Source: Prochilodus magdalenae (lineage: Eukaryota > Chordata > Actinopteri > Characiformes > Prochilodontidae). Taken from it: DNA of 64,000 nt. Below the pieces are notes generated by a model, which saw nothing but the letters and a program-made list of their open reading frames with translations, was not told the origin of the DNA and searched no databases. Location: contig JAMWET010001084.1 of assembly GCA_024036415.1 (NCBI GenBank), forward strand, positions 122,561 to 186,560. The letters run 5' to 3'. The translations under genes and the position numbers were made by a program. This document shows, one piece after another, positions 24,075 through 36,040 of this stretch; position 1 is the first letter of the stretch; each line of letters opens with the position of its first letter.

Positions 24075-24345
24075 TATCCAAATGTGGTCAAACACTCATA
24101 GAACAAAAACAGACCAAAGTCAAGACCGAGAGAGAGACAGAGAGTAAACAGCGGGGGAGGCACGCCAGAGGAGTCCAGGTCAAACACTAGAACAGAGAAT
24201 CCAAAAACCAGCAAACAGAACCTTGAGGGAAAAATCAAAGATGGAGTCGGGTAAACAAATCAGAGAGAAATCCGACAGTGCTAGAACACTCGCTGTGAAA
24301 TGGAGGCCATACTTCACACTGACTAAATTAAACAGAGCACTATAT
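24075..24345 (-). mobile_element. possible LTR-type remnant
   Basis: A purine-rich stretch (AACCAGCAAACAGAACC, GAGAGAGACAGAG) has the look of the minus strand of fish LTRs, like the solo LTR at 9.1 kb. No ends or target duplication were found. Confidence 0.22.
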
Positions 24346-24354
24346 ACTGTATAC

Positions 24355-25085
24355 ACATCATCTACAGAACTGCTGCACCCAGAAGGAGGTGTGGGAGTAC
24401 GGGTGTGTTGGGAAGGAAGATAAAGGTGACCAGGATCAATAACTGGTGATAAATTTAGACTGATATGATCAATATTTATTGAGCTACACATACAGAAGTC
24501 TGTCTCTCAGTATGGCGTCGGGCCGCCGTGTTTGCTAACCCAACACGCCAGACGTCTCGGTATGGAGCTGTAGAGGTTCCTAATGGAGTCCTGTGATAAT
24601 CCATCCCATGCAGCTTGAACATCCTCACACAGTTCCTGCAGATGGTGCGGTAGGGGTGGAGGTGGAGGGACACCAGGTCTTCTGGACGTGTGACTACAAA
24701 CCGTTCATCTTGGTGCTGACCACGGTGCCTCCACACACGGATTCGTTGGGCGTCTCCACCAAGACTAAAGCGGGACTCGTCACTGAAGATGACCCGCTAC
24801 CATTCTGAGTCACTCCATGACAGTCTGGTACGACACCACTGCAGTCTTTGGTGACGGTGACGTGGTGTTAAGGACAGTCGTGGTAACGGTCTGTGTGCAT
24901 GTAGTCCTGCGTGGTGCAGCCGTCTGCCGATGGTGCTGCACTAACAGGAGGACACCACTGCTCGCTGGAGGTCTGTAATGGTGGTTTGAATCACTAGTAT
25001 GATGTCAGACCCTCTTACCAACTTTCGTTCCTGTGAGATGATTCCTTCTGGGTGCAGCTTTTCCTTTGATGATGGGTGTACATAT
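24355..25085 (-). mobile_element. Tc1-like deletion derivative, copy 4
   Basis: Has AATATTTATTGAGCTACACA (containing the family's AATAAA on the other strand), the minus-strand VWRHRGQHQDERFVVTRPED and VRMFKLHGMDYHRTP blocks, and a right end CCTTTGATGATGGGTGTACA. Confidence 0.85.
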
Positions 25086-25139
25086 TTCTATAGCAGATTG
25101 TAAGCAACTTTGGTTGCACGGTGTCCATTCAGCCTCTCT

Positions 25140-25620
25140 CCTTCAGGAAGCCCAGGATTGTTTGTAGTTATGATTCAATCAGTGCCTCCCGAAATGACAT
25201 CATGCATGCTGCTGATGGAATTTAGCCACTCCACATGATGAAGGCCAGGAAAAATCTGAACCCAGGCTAGTTCACGAGTTATCCAATCAGGCCCTCGTCG
25301 GTACACCAGACTTTCTCAGCTTTATATGCCACCAAGAGCTCTGAGATCCTCGGGTCAGCATGCCTTCAAGGTTTCCCTTTCAAAGACAAAGCCGAAGGGT
25401 GACCAGGCTCTCTCAGTAGCAGGCCCGAGGCTGTGGAACAGGTTCCCCATCGAGATCAGGTGTGCGTCCTCCCTACAGCCTTTCAAGTCAAAGCTTTACA
25501 CATCCTTATACTCCCTGGCTTCCAGAATAGCTGATGTGGATGCACTGTGTTACTTTGTATTACCTTGCCTCACTTTCCTCCCTCTAGTCTGTTATTCGGA
25601 TTTAACACCATCTGTTTGAC
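25140..25620 (+). mobile_element. L2-like LINE ORF2 C-terminal fragment
   Basis: The frame at 25326-25530 reads PPRALRSSGQHAFKVSLSK, KPKGDQALSVAGPRLWNRFP and IEIRCASSLQPFKSKLYTSL. This fits the RxLRSSxxxxL...GDRAFSxxAPxLWNxLP...FKxxLKTxLF end of L2/CR1-type reverse transcriptase proteins. Only the tail is present. Confidence 0.8.
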
Positions 25621-25659
25621 TGTATTTGGGCAATAGCTTAAAATCTGCTATGGAAATAT

Positions 25660-26451
25660 ACACACTCATCATCAAAAGAATAGTTGCACAAATACCAGAA
25701 GGAATCAACCCATAGGGGTGAAACTTGGTGTGTAGGTTTGACATTGTGAGAGAGGCAAATGATTCCAGGATGGGTCTTATCTCTGTACCTGACTGACGCA
25801 ACAGCCACCATTACAGACCTCCAGCGAGCAGTGGTGTCCTCCATGAGTCCTCCTGTTAGTGCAGCACCATTGGCAGACGGCTGCACCACGCAGGACTACA
25901 TGTACACAGACCGTTACCACGACTGTCCTTAACACCACGTCACCGTCACCAAAGACTGCAGTGGTGTCGTACCAGACTGTCATGGAGTGACTCAGAATGG
26001 CGGTGGGTCATCTTCAGTGACGAGTCCCGCTTTAGTCTTGGTGGAGACGCCCAACGAATCCGTGTGTGGAGGCACCGTGGTCAGCACCAAGATGAACGGT
26101 TTGTTGTCACTCGTCCAGAAGGCCTGGTGTCCCTCCACCTCCACCCCTACCGCACCATCTGCAGGAACTGTGTGAGGATGTTCAAGCTGCATGGGATGGA
26201 TTATCACAGGACTCCATCAGGAACCTCTACAGCTCCATACCGAGACGTCTGGCGTGTTGGGTTAGCAAACACGGCGGCCCGACGCCATACTGAGAGACAG
26301 ACTTCTGTATGTGTAGCTCAATAAATATTGATCATATCAGTCTAAATTTATCATCAGTTATTGATCCTGGTCACCTTTATCCTCCTTCCCAACCCACCTG
26401 CACTCTCGCACCTCCTTCTGGGAGCAGCTGTTCTTTTGATGATGAGTGTAT
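25660..26451 (+). mobile_element. Tc1-like deletion derivative, copy 5, with both ends
   Basis: The left end CACACTCATCATCAAAAGAA matches the reverse complement of the right end TTCTTTTGATGATGAGTGTA, and TA flanks each end, as expected for Tc1/mariner insertion. Inside, the frame reads VIFSDESRFSLGGDAQRIRV then VWRHRGQHQDERFVVTRPEG. It passes the shared junction to ELCEDVQAAWDGLSQDSIRN, LYSSIPRRLACWVSKHGG and an AATAAA near 26321. The middle of the catalytic domain is absent, so it is non-autonomous. It is the most complete copy in the window. Confidence 0.9.
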
Positions 26452-26460
26452 AATGATTTT

Positions 26461-26870
26461 AAGCTACACCATATGGTTGTAGAGGTCGAGTTAAGGTTAC
26501 TATGTTTATTAAAAGAGGGCAATCAAAAAAAATAGTAAAAACGGGCCAAAGGCTGATAACATGGGAAACATAGCCATGAGGAGAAAAAGTCAAAAACCAG
26601 AACAGGCCAATACAGGGATTCAGGAAACCGGCTAAAGGCAAGGTCACAAAACAGGTCAAGGGTCAAACCGGAAAGTACAAACCACAGAGATACAGGCTCT
26701 GCATGTACAGGAAGCAGAGATGATGCTTCACAAGGAGACAAACAGGAAACTGGCCATGCAGAAAACACTCAGTAAACAGGTGAGGCAGATCTGGGATCAG
26801 CTGGTGCCGGCATGCAGGAGGTCACACGATCCTAACGAGGTATCCTGGGAAGTCTCAGGAACTAGGGAGA
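26461..26870 (-). mobile_element. possible LTR-type remnant
   Basis: On the minus strand a TTTAATAAACATAGTAACC polyadenylation-like end resembles the solo LTR at 9.1 kb, followed by a purine-rich body. No terminal duplication could be found. Confidence 0.25.
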
Positions 26871-26884
26871 CATGGCGATGGCAA

Positions 26885-26962
26885 ATACGACAGTCTGGCA
26901 CGTCACCATTGCAGTCTTTGGTGACGTTGACGTGGTGTTAAGGACAGTCGCCATGATGGCAA
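26885..26962 (-). mobile_element. Tc1-like fragment, copy 6
   Basis: CATTGCAGTCTTTGGTGACG and GACGTGGTGTTAAGGACAGT match the 5' part of the Tc1 derivative in the window. Confidence 0.75.
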
Positions 26963-27126
26963 ATACAGGGCCAGCTGTGGGCTGGAGGTTAGGGAACCAG
27001 TGTGGTGACCAGAACATTGCTGGTTTAGCAGGAAGTGCCCGCTGCCCCCTAGTGTGTGTGTTCACTAGTGTATGTGTTGGTGATTCCTCCATTAAGGAGC
27101 CCTACTAAGACTATGTGTGTCTACAG

Positions 27127-27717
27127 GTGTGTGACTGCCCAGCATGGTGTCCAGAGACGTAGGGTCCGGTGTGTCCGGACGGCCAATGGGACGGCTGTAA
27201 CCGAGCGGATCTGTGAGTTCTTCTCGCCGAGGCCGGCTCTGGAACAGGCCTGTTTGATCCCGTGCCCTCTGGACTGCGTGGTGTCTGATTACTCCTCCTG
27301 GTCAGGCTGCAGCAGGACTTGTGGAGTCGGACTTCAGCACAGGACACGGCAAGTGCTGGCCGCCCCCATGTACGGAGGGTCTGGATGTCCGAATTTGACG
27401 CAGACCCGCCCCTGCGGGCACCAGCTGCCCTGTATGGATGAAGGTGAACACCGCTACAGTCTGAAGGTTGGCTCATGGAGTGAGTGCAGACTGCCTCAGC
27501 ATAAAGACCTGTGGATGAGCGGACGGACCACGCTGGACTTCAGCGCAGGGGATACGGAGAGGAACACGGTCAAGAGGCATCTCGAGAGCAACCAGGATCA
27601 CCACCACCACCACCACCAGCACCACCACTACTCGTCCAAGACGTCGGATATAGAGATTGGCTATCAGACGCGGCAGGTTCGATGCATGGCCAGCGATGGA
27701 AAGAACGTCATGCTTAG
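27127..27717 (+). CDS. thsd7b: thsd7b exon: TSP1 repeat 2 and start of next repeat, with His-rich insert
   Basis: This exon encodes about 197 residues. It opens with RCVTAQHGVQRRRVRC, then CEFFSPRPALEQACLIPCPLDC, which ends the previous repeat. A classic TSP1 repeat follows, with YSSWSGCSRTCGVGLQHRTR, GGSGCPNLT and CG..LPC. Next come SLKVGSWSECRLP, a polar insert containing six His, Gln and three His (27599-27628), and IEIGYQTRQVRC. CSRTCGVG fits the O-fucosylation consensus CxxS/TCxxG. NGT and NLT are possible N-glycosylation sites. The acceptor is CTACAG|G at 27126/27127 and the donor is AG|GTAAGC at 27717/27718. One base completes the Arg codon started in the previous exon, and two bases are left for the Ser codon of the next. 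About 70 bp after the donor a 4.1-kb minisatellite begins. Confidence 0.93.
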
Positions 27718-27783
27718 GTAAGCTGCTGTGGAGGTTACCTAACACATCTGCATAGTGCCTTAGGTCTAAACACAGGGAATGAA

Positions 27784-30700
27784 AGCGGGTTTGGTGTGAG
27801 GTGTGTACAGAGTGAGTGAGAGAGGGTTTGGTGTGAGGTGTGTACAGAGTGAGTGAGAGAGGGTTTGGTGTGAGGTGTGTACAGAGTGAGTGAGAGCGGG
27901 TTTGGTGTGAGGTGTGTACAGAGTGAGTGAGAGCGGGTTTGGTGTGAGGTGTGTACAGAGTGAGGGAGAGAGGGTTTGGTGTGAGGTGTGTACAGAGTGA
28001 GGGAGAGAGGGTTTGGTGTGAGGTGTGTACAGAGTGAGGGAGAGAGGGTTTGGTGTGAGGTGTGTACAGAGTGAGTGTGGGGGGTTTGGTGTGAGGTGTG
28101 TACAGAGTGAGGGAGAGAGGGTTTGGTGTGAGGTGTGTACAGAGTGAGGGTGAGAGGGTTTGGTGTGAGGTGTGTACAGAGTGAGGGAGAGAGGGTTTGG
28201 TGTGAGGTGTGTACAGAGTGAGGGAGAGCGGGTTTGGTGTGAGGTGTGTACAGAGTGAGGGAGAGAGGGTTTGGTGTGAGGTGTGTACAGAGTGAGGGAG
28301 AGAGGGTTTGGTGTGAGGTGTGTACAGAGTGAGGGAGAGAGGGTTTGGTGTGAGGTGTGTACAGAGTGAGGGAGAGAGGGTTTGGTGTGAGGTGTGTACA
28401 GAGTGAGGGAGAGAGGGTTTGGTGTGAGGTGTGTACAGAGTGAGGGAGAGAGAGTTTGGTGTGAGGTGTGTACAGAGTGAGTGAGAGAGGGTTTGGTGTG
28501 AGGTGTGTACAGAGTGAGGGAGAGCGGGTTTGGTGTGTGGTGTGTACAGAGTGAGTGAGTGCGGGTTTGGTGTGATGTGTGTACAGAGTGAGTGAGAGAG
28601 GGTTTGGTGTGAGGTGTGTACAGAGTGAGGGAGAGAGGGTTTGGTGTGAGGTGTGTACAAAATCAGCAAGAGGGGGTTTGGTGTTAGGTGTGTACAGATG
28701 TGAGGGAGAGAGGGTTTGGTGTGAGGTGTGTACAGAGTGAGGGAGAGAGGGTTTTGGTGTGAGGTGTGTACAGAGTGAGTGAGAGAGGGTTTGGTGTGAG
28801 GTGTGTACAGAGTGAGTGAGAGAGTGTTGGGTGTGAGGTGTGTACAGAGTGAGGGAGAGAGGGTTTGGTGTGAGGTGTGTACAGAGTGAGGGAGAGAGGG
28901 TTTGGTGTGAGGTGTGTACAGAGTGAGGGAGAGAGGGTTTGGTGTGAGGTGTGTACAGAGTGAGGGAGAGAGGGTTTTGTGTGAGGTGTGTACAGAGTGA
29001 GGGAGAGAGGGTTTGGTGTGAGGTGTGTACAGAGTGAGGGAGAGAGGGTTTGGTGTGAGGTGTGTACAAGAGTGAGGGAGAGAGGGTTTGGTGTGAGGTG
29101 TGTACAGAGTGAGGGAGAGAGGGTTTGGTGTGAGGTGTGTACAGAGTGAGGGAGAGAGGGTTTGGTGTGAGGTGTGTACAGAGTGAGGGAGAGAGGGTTT
29201 GGTGTGAGGTGTGTACAGAGTGAGGGAGAGAGGGTTTGGTGTGAGGTGTGTACAGAGTGAGCGAGAGAGGGTTTGGTGTGAGGTGTGTACAGAGTGAGCG
29301 AGAGCGGGTTTGGTGTGAGGTGTGTACAGAGTGAGGGAGAGAGGGTTTGGTGTGAGGTGTGTACAGAGTGAGGGAGAGAGGGTTTGGTGTGAGGTGTGTA
29401 CAGAGTGAGGGAGAGAGGGTTTGGTGTGAGGTGTGTACAGAGTGAGGGAGAGAGGGTTTGGTGTGAGGTGTTGTACAGAGTGAGGGAGAGAGGTTTGGTG
29501 TGAGGTGTGTACAGAGTGAGGGAGAGAGGGTTTGGTGTGAGGTGTGTACAGAGTGAGGGAGAGAAGGGTTTGGTGTGAGGTGTGTACAGAGTGAGGGAGA
29601 GAGGGTTTGGTGTGAGGTGTGTACAGAGTGTTTGGAGAGAGGGTTACAGAAGTGAGGGAGGTGTGTACAGAGTGAGGTGGAGAGAGGGTTTGGTGTGAGG
29701 TGTGTACAGAGTGAGGGAGAGAGGGTTTGGTGTGAGGTGTGTACAGAGTGAGGGAGAGAGGGGTTCGGGTGAGGTTGGTACAGAGTGAGTGAGAGAGGGT
29801 TTGGTGTGAGGTGTGTACAGAGTGAGGGAGAGAGGGCTTTGGTGTGAGGTGTGTACAGAGTGAGGGAGAGAGGGTTTGGTGTGAGGTGTGTACAGAGTGA
29901 GTGAGAGAGGGTTTGGTGTGTGTTGTGTACAGAGTGAGGGAGAGAGGGTTTGGTGTGAGGTGTGTACAGAGTGAGGGAGAGAGGGTTTGGTGTGAGGTGT
30001 GTACAGAGTGAGGGAGAGAGGGTTTGGTGTGAGGTGTGTACAGAGTGAGGGAGAGAGGGTTTGGTGTGAGGTGTGTACAGAGTGAGGGAGAGAGGGTTTG
30101 GTGTGAGGTGTGTACAGAGTGAGGGAGAGAGGGTTTGGTGTGAGGTGTGTACAGAGTGAGGGAGAGAGGGTTTGGTGTGGGTTGTGTACAGAGTGAGGGA
30201 GAGAGGGTTTGGTGTGAGGTGTGTACAGAGTGAGTGAGAGAGGGTTTGGTGTGAGGTCGGTACAGAGTGAGGGAGAGAGGGTTTGGTGTGAGGTGTGTAC
30301 AGAGTGAGGGAGAGAGGGTTTGGTGTGAGGTGTGTACAGAGTGAGGGAGAGAGGGTTTGGTGTGAGGTGTGTACAGAGTGAGGGAGAGAGGGTTTGGTGT
30401 GAGGTGTGTACAGAGTTAGGGAGAGAGGGTTTGGTGTGAGGTGTGTACAGAGTGAGGGAGAGAGGGTTTTGGTGTGAGGTTGTGTACAGAGTGAGGGAGA
30501 GAGGGTTTGGTGTGAGGTGTGTACAGAGTGAGGGAGAGCGGGTTTGGTGTGAGGTGTGTACAGAGTGAGGGAGAGAGGGTTTGGTGTGAGGTGTGTACAG
30601 AGTGAGGGAGAGAGGGTTTGGTGTGAGGTGAGTACAGAGTGAGGGAGAGAGGGTTTGGTGTGAGGTGTGTACAGAGTGAGGGAGAGAGGGTTTGGTGTGA

Positions 30701-31916
30701 GGTGTGTACAGAGTGAGGGAGAGAGGGTTTGGTGTGAGGTGTGTACAGAGTGAGGGAGAGAGGGGTTTGTGTGAGGTGTGTACAGAGTGAGGGAGAGAGG
30801 GTTTGGTGTGAGGTGTGTACGGAGTGAGGGAGAGAGGGTTTGGTGTGAGGTGTGTACAGAGTGAGGGAGAGAGGGTTTGGTGTGAGGTGTGTACAGAGTG
30901 AGGGAGAGAGGGTTTGGTGTGAGGTGTGTACAGAGTGAGGGAGAGAGGGTTTGGTGTGAGGTGTGTACAGAGTGAGGGAGAGAGGGTTTGGTGTGAGGTG
31001 TGTACAGAGTGAGGGAGAGAGGGTTTGGTGTGAGGTGGTTACAGAGTGAGGGAGAGAGGGTTTGGTGTGAGGTGTGTACAGAGTGAGTGAGAGAGGGTTT
31101 GGTGTGAGGTGTGTACAGAGTGAGGGAGAGCGTGTTTTGTGTGAGGTGTGTACAGAGTGAGTGAGGGGGTTTGGTGTGAGGTGTGTACAGAGTGAGGGAG
31201 AGAGGGTTTGGTGTGAGGTGTGTACAGAGTGAGGGAGAGAGGGTTTGGTGTGAGGTGTGTACAGAGTGAGGGAGAGAGGGTTTGGTGTGAGGTGTGTACA
31301 GAGTGAGGGAGAGAGGGTTTGGTGTGAGGTGTGTACAGAGTGAGGGAGAGAGGGTTTGGTGTGAGGTGTGTACAGAGTGAGTGAGAGGGGGTTTGGTGTG
31401 AGGTCTGTACAGAGTGAGGGAGAGAGGGTTTGGTGTGAGGTGTGTACAGAGTGAGTGAGAGAGGGTTTGGTGTGAGGTGTGTACAGAGTGAGGGAGAGAG
31501 GGTTTGGTGTGAGGTGTGTACAGAGTGAGTGAGAGCGGGTTTGGTGTGAGGTGTGTACAGAGTGAGTGAGAGAGGGTTTGGTGTGAGGTGTGTACAGAGT
31601 GAGGGAGAGAGGGTTTGGTGTGAGGTGTGTACAGAGTGAGTGAGAGGGTTTGGTGTGAGGTGTGTACAGAGTGAGTGAGAGAGGGTTTGGTGTGAGGTGT
31701 GTACAGAGTGAGGTAGAGAGGGTTTGGTGTGAGGTGTGTACAGAGTGAGTGAGAGCGGGTTTGGTGTGAGGTGTGTACAGAGTGAGGTAGAGAGGGTTTG
31801 GTGTGAGGTGTGTACAGAGTGAGGGAGAGAGGGTTTGGTGTGAGGTGTGTACAGAGTGAGGGAGAGAGGGTTTGGTGTGAGGTGTGTACAGAGTGAGGGA
31901 GAGAGGGTTTGGTGTG
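27784..31916. repeat. 37-bp minisatellite, about 110 copies (4.1 kb)
   Basis: The unit contains GGTTTGGTGTGAGGTGTGTA and CAGAGTGAGGGAGAG. The unit has no stop on the minus strand, and since 37 is not divisible by three it gives long open frames (about 1400 and 400 codons) with a 37-residue period. These are not proteins. A few units (29.46-29.80 kb) carry indels. It sits in the intron 70 bp after the second exon's donor. Confidence 0.97.
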
Positions 31917-32430
31917 ACCCCTCAGGTGACCCACTCTCTCCACCTGCACTCTGCAGATTGTTTAGTCCCCTCAGCTGATACTGGCTGGTGTGAGTCCATC
32001 AGATAGAACCCGGTGCTCCTGTTCTCGGTGTTCTATGCTGTATCTAAGGGGTTTTTATCCGAACGTCTAGAACTTTAGTTTTCACAGGCGTAGACTTTTC
32101 CCCCCACCGGAAGCTGCCTGGCCAATCGTGCCCCCCCTGTAAGCTGTGCTCGGGTGCCTACACGCTTAAGAAAACTGCCCAGGTCCAATTCCTAAAGGCC
32201 CAAATCCTGATTAAGCGCTGGGAAGTGGTGCTGCCCCTGCGGACGGGTAATAGAGCGGTACAGCAGGATTGGAGGACGGACCCTCGCTCGGAATAAATTG
32301 GATAGTCTTACGTTAATCCCCTTTACACCTGGGCTCCGTACGAGGACAGCCCGGAGCCGGAGTCAGGGGACTGAAACATAGGGCTGGAGCCCGTAACCAG
32401 GACAGTACCTCTCCCTGTGCAGGAAGAGTA
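31917..32430. other. unassigned intron sequence
   Basis: No exon or repeat recognised. Confidence 0.5.
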
Positions 32431-33377
32431 TTACTTCCACTCACTGGCCACTTTATTAGAAACACCCCCCTTGTGCTTCCACTTACTGGCCACTTCATTA
32501 GAAACACCCACCTTCTGCTTCCACTCACTGGCCACTTTATTGGAAACACCCCCCCTGTGCTCCCTCTCACTGGCCACTTTATTAGAAACACCCACCTTGT
32601 GCTTCCACTAACTGGCCACTTTATTGGAAACACCTTGTGCTTCCTCTCACTGGCCACTTTATTAGAAACACCCCCCCTGTGCTTCCACTCACTGGCCACT
32701 TTATTAGAAACACCCCCTTGTGCTTCCACACACTGGCCACTTTATTAGAAACACCCCCCTTGTGCTTCCACTCACTGGCCACTTTATTAGAAACACCCAC
32801 CTTGTGCTTCCACTAACTGGCCACTTTATTAGAAACACCCCCCTTGTGCTTCCACTCACTGGCCACTTTATTAGAAACACCCACCTTGTGCTTCCACTAA
32901 CTGGCCACTTTATTAGAAACACCCACCTTGTGCTTCCACCAACTGGCCACTTTATTAGAAACACCCCCTTGTACTTCCATTAACCGGCCACTTTATTAGA
33001 AACACCTTGTGCTTCCGCTAACTGGCCACTTTATTAGAAACACCCACCTTGTGCTTCCTCTAACTGGCCACTTTATTAGAAACACCCCCCTTGTGCTTCC
33101 ACTAAGTGGCCACTTTATTAGAAACACCCACCTTGTGCTTCCACTAACTGGCCACTTTATTAGAAACACCCCCTTGTGCTCCTACTAACTGGCCACTTTA
33201 TTAGAAACACCCCCCTTGTGCTCCTACTAACTGGCCACTTTATTAGAAACACCCCCTTGTGCTTCCACTGACTGGCCACTTTATTAGAAACACCCACCTT
33301 GTGCTTCCGCTAACTGGCCACTTTATTAGAAACACCTTGTGCTTCCACTTACTGGCCACTTTAATGGAAACACCTGT
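32431..33377 (+). repeat. 42-bp TGGCCACTTTATTAGAAAC minisatellite, second array
   Basis: About 22 units with the core CTGGCCACTTTATTAGAAAC and CTTGTGCTTCCACT. Length varies by a few bases through the C-run in ACACCCCCC. The spacer differs from that of the array at 4.6 kb. Confidence 0.94.
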
Positions 33378-34425
33378 TCTATAAGCTCCACTATGTAGGT
33401 GTAGTAACAGACTGTTGTCCATCTGTTGCTGTGCGCTGTATCAGTGAACCTGTATCCTCCTCATCATTGGTCAGTTTCGGCCCACAGCATGGGCGGTTCT
33501 CGGTGCTATGGCGACACCGATGTGGATCAGCTGGCTTCTGCCGGCTTGGAGCTCATCAGTGGAGGCCGTCCTGGTTGACGTGCGGTTGTGGCCACGAGCA
33601 CTCCAGTATAGACCAGCGTGACGTTAAAGCCTGTGCTCCGCGCTGTGTGTTTGTTTGAACCAGGCCTCGGTCTCTTGATGTGCCGGTTTCAAAGCCGGGC
33701 CGCTGTTGTGGCGTCTCCTGCTTTATTCCGGCTGCTTTATTCCTCCTCTCAGATATGTCTCTTCCACGCGGCTCTGCCCACTCGCGCTGTCAGTATGGAT
33801 TTTTCACAAATTAAGGATAATGAAAGCTGCAGGCGGAGCAGACATCCACCATTCCTTTATAGATGGTGGCTCTGCAAACTATCGATTCGTCGCCACTCGC
33901 GCCCGGAACGTGGCCTTTCACGCCTCTCCCCCTCGCCTCCGTCCGCATGCCGAGAATTAGTCATGCAAGTATTACAGCCACATGCATGACCCAGCATTGT
34001 CATTAAGTTGTTAACACGTAGTCAGAAGCCACATTAGGAGCGCTGTCCGCCCGGCGCGCTGGGACGTGGGCGTGATTGAGCGTAATTGACTTGAGAACTA
34101 AGCCGGATGCCTCTCTGAAGCGAATGCTTTTTGATGTCGTATGAAAGGGAAATGTAGAATAGCCTGATCATGAGGGATCATCCCGTCCTAATCCCAACGC
34201 CAGCTTTACACGCAGACTTCCCCACGTCTCACAAACACAAACACAACGCCCCATCCGCATTTCACACCCATCGCAGGGTCGTCCTTTCATCCTCCCAATG
34301 TTCAAAGGCTGAGGTGCATCACTTCGTGTTCCTGATGCAGGCTGGCACGCTGGCACGCTGCGATCTGCGGCAGGGCCTGTTAGTTCCTGTAGCTGTGAAC
34401 CATCCTCCTCAGAAGATCCGTCACC
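33378..34425. other. intron sequence, partly possible conserved element
   Basis: 33380-33480 resembles the dispersed repeat at 19.5 kb. 33780-34130 is repeat-free and could be a conserved non-coding element. No exon recognised. Confidence 0.35.
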
Positions 34426-34985
34426 CACTAACTGGCCACTTTATTGGAAACACCTACCCTGAACTTCTACACACTGGCCACTTTATTGGAAACACCTACC
34501 CTGAACTTCTACACACTGGCCACTTTATTGGAAACACCTACCCTGAACTTCTACACACTGGCCACTTTATTGGAAACACCTACCCTGAACTTCTACACAC
34601 TGGCCACTTTATTGGAAACACCTACCCTGAACTTCTACACACTGGCCACTTTATTAGAAACACATACCCTGAACTTCTACACACTGGCCACTTTATTGGA
34701 AACACCTACCCTGAACTTCTACACACTGGCCACTTTATTGGAAACACCTACCCTGAACTTCTACACACTGGCCACTTTATTGGAAACACCTACCCTGAAC
34801 TTCTACACACTGGCCACTTTATTGGAAACACCTACCCTGAACTTCTACACACTGGCCACTTTATTGGAAACACCTACCCTGAACTTCTACCCACTGGCCA
34901 CTTTATTGGAAACACCTACCCTGAACGTCTACACACTGGCCACTTTATTGGAAACACCTACCCTGAACTTCTTCACACTGGCCAC
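34426..34985 (+). repeat. 42-bp TGGCCACTTTATTGGAAAC minisatellite, third array
   Basis: About 13 nearly identical units with the core CTGGCCACTTTATTGGAAAC and CCCTGAACTTCTACACA. It is more homogeneous than the other arrays, which suggests recent spread. Confidence 0.95.
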
Positions 34986-35854
34986 TCCGTCACTGGAGCT
35001 CCGTCACAGTCTCAGCTCTTTGCCCGTGTGATGTCTGTTGGTGATTCGTGGCGCGTGTTTTCCTCCGAAGCGAGGTGGGAAGCGGATTCGCGGTGTTCGG
35101 CGGTCGGAGCTGCTGTGCTGGATGGGTTTCGCTGGATGGGTTTTGACAGGCTGTCAGCAGGGATGACTGAGTGTTGCCCAAGGGCCGAAGACTCATAACT
35201 TCCAACCGGGTCCGACAAAATCACCAGACCATTCCCAATGCCATGCCATAATTCAAAAATATTCGTTTACGGGAAAATCCTCAGTGACAAGCCCGTAATT
35301 TGAAATTGCCCGGGCCGAAGTGAATACATTTTAATTCCCCCAATTTCTGGTTTTTTTCCAACGGTTTGTTGGGGCTTCTGTTTGTCCAATTTATTTCAAA
35401 CGTTTCTCTGTCTTTCCCCCCCAAGTTACAGACATAAACACACTCCCCATAGGGCAAACACTCGCTTTTTGGTCTCTTCGTCTGATATACATAAGTACAA
35501 TTTTAACCACACTTTGTGGCAAATCTGTTCACCGCTTTTCGGATGGAGGCCTTTCTAATTATGTATAGTGTTACGTCTTCTGTTTGGACTTCCTCCTTCC
35601 CCTTTTCACAACAAGTGTGGACGTGTTCTCAATCTATCGAGAAACACGAAACAAAACACGAAGTCCACCATGGGTTGACTGAACCGTCCGTCAACAGTGT
35701 GTGGTAGCCCCTCCACCAGTGTCAAAATATACCACCAACCCTTTGTTCCCCTTTTGACTTCATTGGGCATGGACTGGACACAGGTTCTGGACTGTATTCC
35801 ACATTCAGTTGTTACCAGACTTCCTACCCCACCCTGCCAGATTCAGTGCTACTT
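34986..35854. other. unassigned intron sequence
   Basis: No gene or clear repeat recognised. Confidence 0.45.
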
Positions 35855-36040
35855 TCCTTCCACACTATGGTCTTGGGCCACCACCCACATGCAGTCCTTT
35901 CCTTTTAGCCAAATCCACATTAACATCTCGCTCTGGAAGCCATTTTCCACCACATGGAACGGCAGACATCTCCCTGAAAAGTGTAGTCACCTCTTCCAAT
36001 TCTAATGGATCCCGTCCACTCACACCCCACCAGGGATTTT
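35855..36040 (-). mobile_element. Tc1-like family 2 fragment, copy C
   Basis: CAGTCCTTTCCTTTTAGCCA, CTCTGGAAGCCATTTTCCAC and GGATCCCGTCCACTCACACC match the copy at 51.6-52.2 kb with small insertions. Degraded. Confidence 0.65.

Noticed and set aside
27127..27717. Assignment to THSD7A instead of THSD7B
   Set aside because: The insert motifs (SGRTTLDF, IEIGYQTRQV) and the later LLPRCPR segment fit THSD7B better from memory. A phylogeny would settle it.
27735..31949. A 1404-codon open frame on the minus strand (and a 398-codon one at 27473-28669)
   Set aside because: It is the 37-bp minisatellite read through three rotating frames, giving a 37-residue period. The unit merely lacks a stop; composition and lack of domains exclude a real protein.
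34170..35198. 342-codon open frame over the 42-bp array, and similar frames at 4814-5288 and 32313-32983
   Set aside because: 42 bp is a multiple of three, so open frames appear on both strands with a 14-residue period. Repeat artefacts.
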